This document shows positions 63,901 to 64,000 of a DNA stretch of 64,000 bases, one piece after another. How positions within the stretch are numbered: position 1 is the first letter of the stretch; the number at the start of each line of letters is the position of its first letter. This DNA is from Larimichthys crocea. Lineage: Eukaryota; Chordata; Actinopteri; Sciaenidae. Both the position numbers and the translations under genes were made by a program. The notes beneath the pieces were generated by a model. That model saw only the letters and a list, made by a program, of their open reading frames with translations. It was not told where the DNA came from and did not search any database. The stretch covers positions 19,214,636 through 19,278,635 of the forward strand of contig NC_040032.1 in NCBI RefSeq assembly GCF_000972845.2, in the 5' to 3' direction.

Positions 63901-64000
63901 AAATACTTTCACTCACAAATTATTCCTTGGCAGTGACTGATTTTCTTTGTCAATGTGTTTTCATGAAATTTAACTCAATTTGCTTTGCTACTGTTCATAT
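60926..64000. other. Duplicated non-coding sequence to window end
   Basis: Counterpart of 35571-38617. Contains only the repeat at 61792-62345; otherwise nothing identified. Confidence 0.6.
61792..62345 (+). repeat. Unclassified fish repeat with LINE-tail wording, copy 2
   Basis: Counterpart of 36421-36990. It retains a 'ggtgagtttttagcacctcc' stretch that is shortened in copy 1, and its A-run is 8 rather than 27 bases. Confidence 0.5.

Larger units (their letters stand above)
52684..64000 (+). repeat. Large direct duplication, copy 2 (runs off window)
   Basis: It matches 27858-38617 from its first base after the gap to the window end, so the true extent is longer. It is longer than copy 1 by about 560 bases, of which 372 are the hAT element plus one target duplication. 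The rest is the sum of many small indels. It keeps more intact open frame in the Tc1 transposase than copy 1. Confidence 0.95.

Noticed and set aside
1..64000. CRISPR arrays, bacterial operons, rRNA or tRNA genes
   Set aside because: None seen. The periodic arrays are simple microsatellites and the composition is vertebrate.

Overview
The window is vertebrate nuclear DNA, most likely from a percomorph teleost fish. Two things support this: one recognisable exon of a neural adhesion gene, and several interspersed repeats of types I know from teleost genomes. No bacterial-style gene organisation is present. No open reading frame exceeds about 200 codons, and the longest is a transposase fragment. 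Nearly all short open frames look like chance or shadow frames.

The only host coding sequence I can support is a 52-base first coding exon on the minus strand at 8245-8296. It encodes the NCAM1-type signal peptide (MLQIRDLIWGLLFIGCA) followed by a GTAAG splice donor, so it is exon 1 of an ncam1 orthologue. The gene reads leftwards. Positions 1-8244 are therefore the start of its first intron, and a CpG-rich promoter zone with a GC box and microsatellites lies at about 8297-8640. Everything from about 8.65 kb to 64 kb is upstream, gene-poor sequence filled with old transposable elements. Within about 1.5 kb upstream of the exon there is a teleost interspersed repeat (9090-9520), a fold-back MITE with inverted arms of about 90 bp (9527-9767) and a CpG-rich patch (9780-10420).

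Other repeats are scattered through the desert. They include two decayed LINE ORF2 C-termini (20808-21017 minus, 27509-27843 plus), a complete-looking 'ACTCAAGTA'-type teleost repeat (23508-24015), and several unclassified teleost repeats (3896, 17586, 24838, 36421, 42495, 48105).

The dominant large-scale feature is a direct duplication: 27858-38617 is repeated at 52684-64000 and runs off the window end. The second copy starts at the first base after a 10-N gap, and the copies differ mainly by small indels. This points to two unmerged haplotypes or overlapping contigs placed in series rather than a real segmental duplication. Both copies carry the same defective Tc1-like element with a DD35E-type catalytic spacing and an IR/DR end structure. 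Only the second copy carries a 364-bp internally deleted hAT element with perfect 8-bp target duplications, which makes it a clean presence/absence polymorphism. A second 10-N gap (21558-21567) is also flanked by a near-identical 118-bp direct duplication. I found no undescribed gene system. The most useful discoveries are the assembly duplication, the hAT insertion dimorphism and the ncam1 promoter context.
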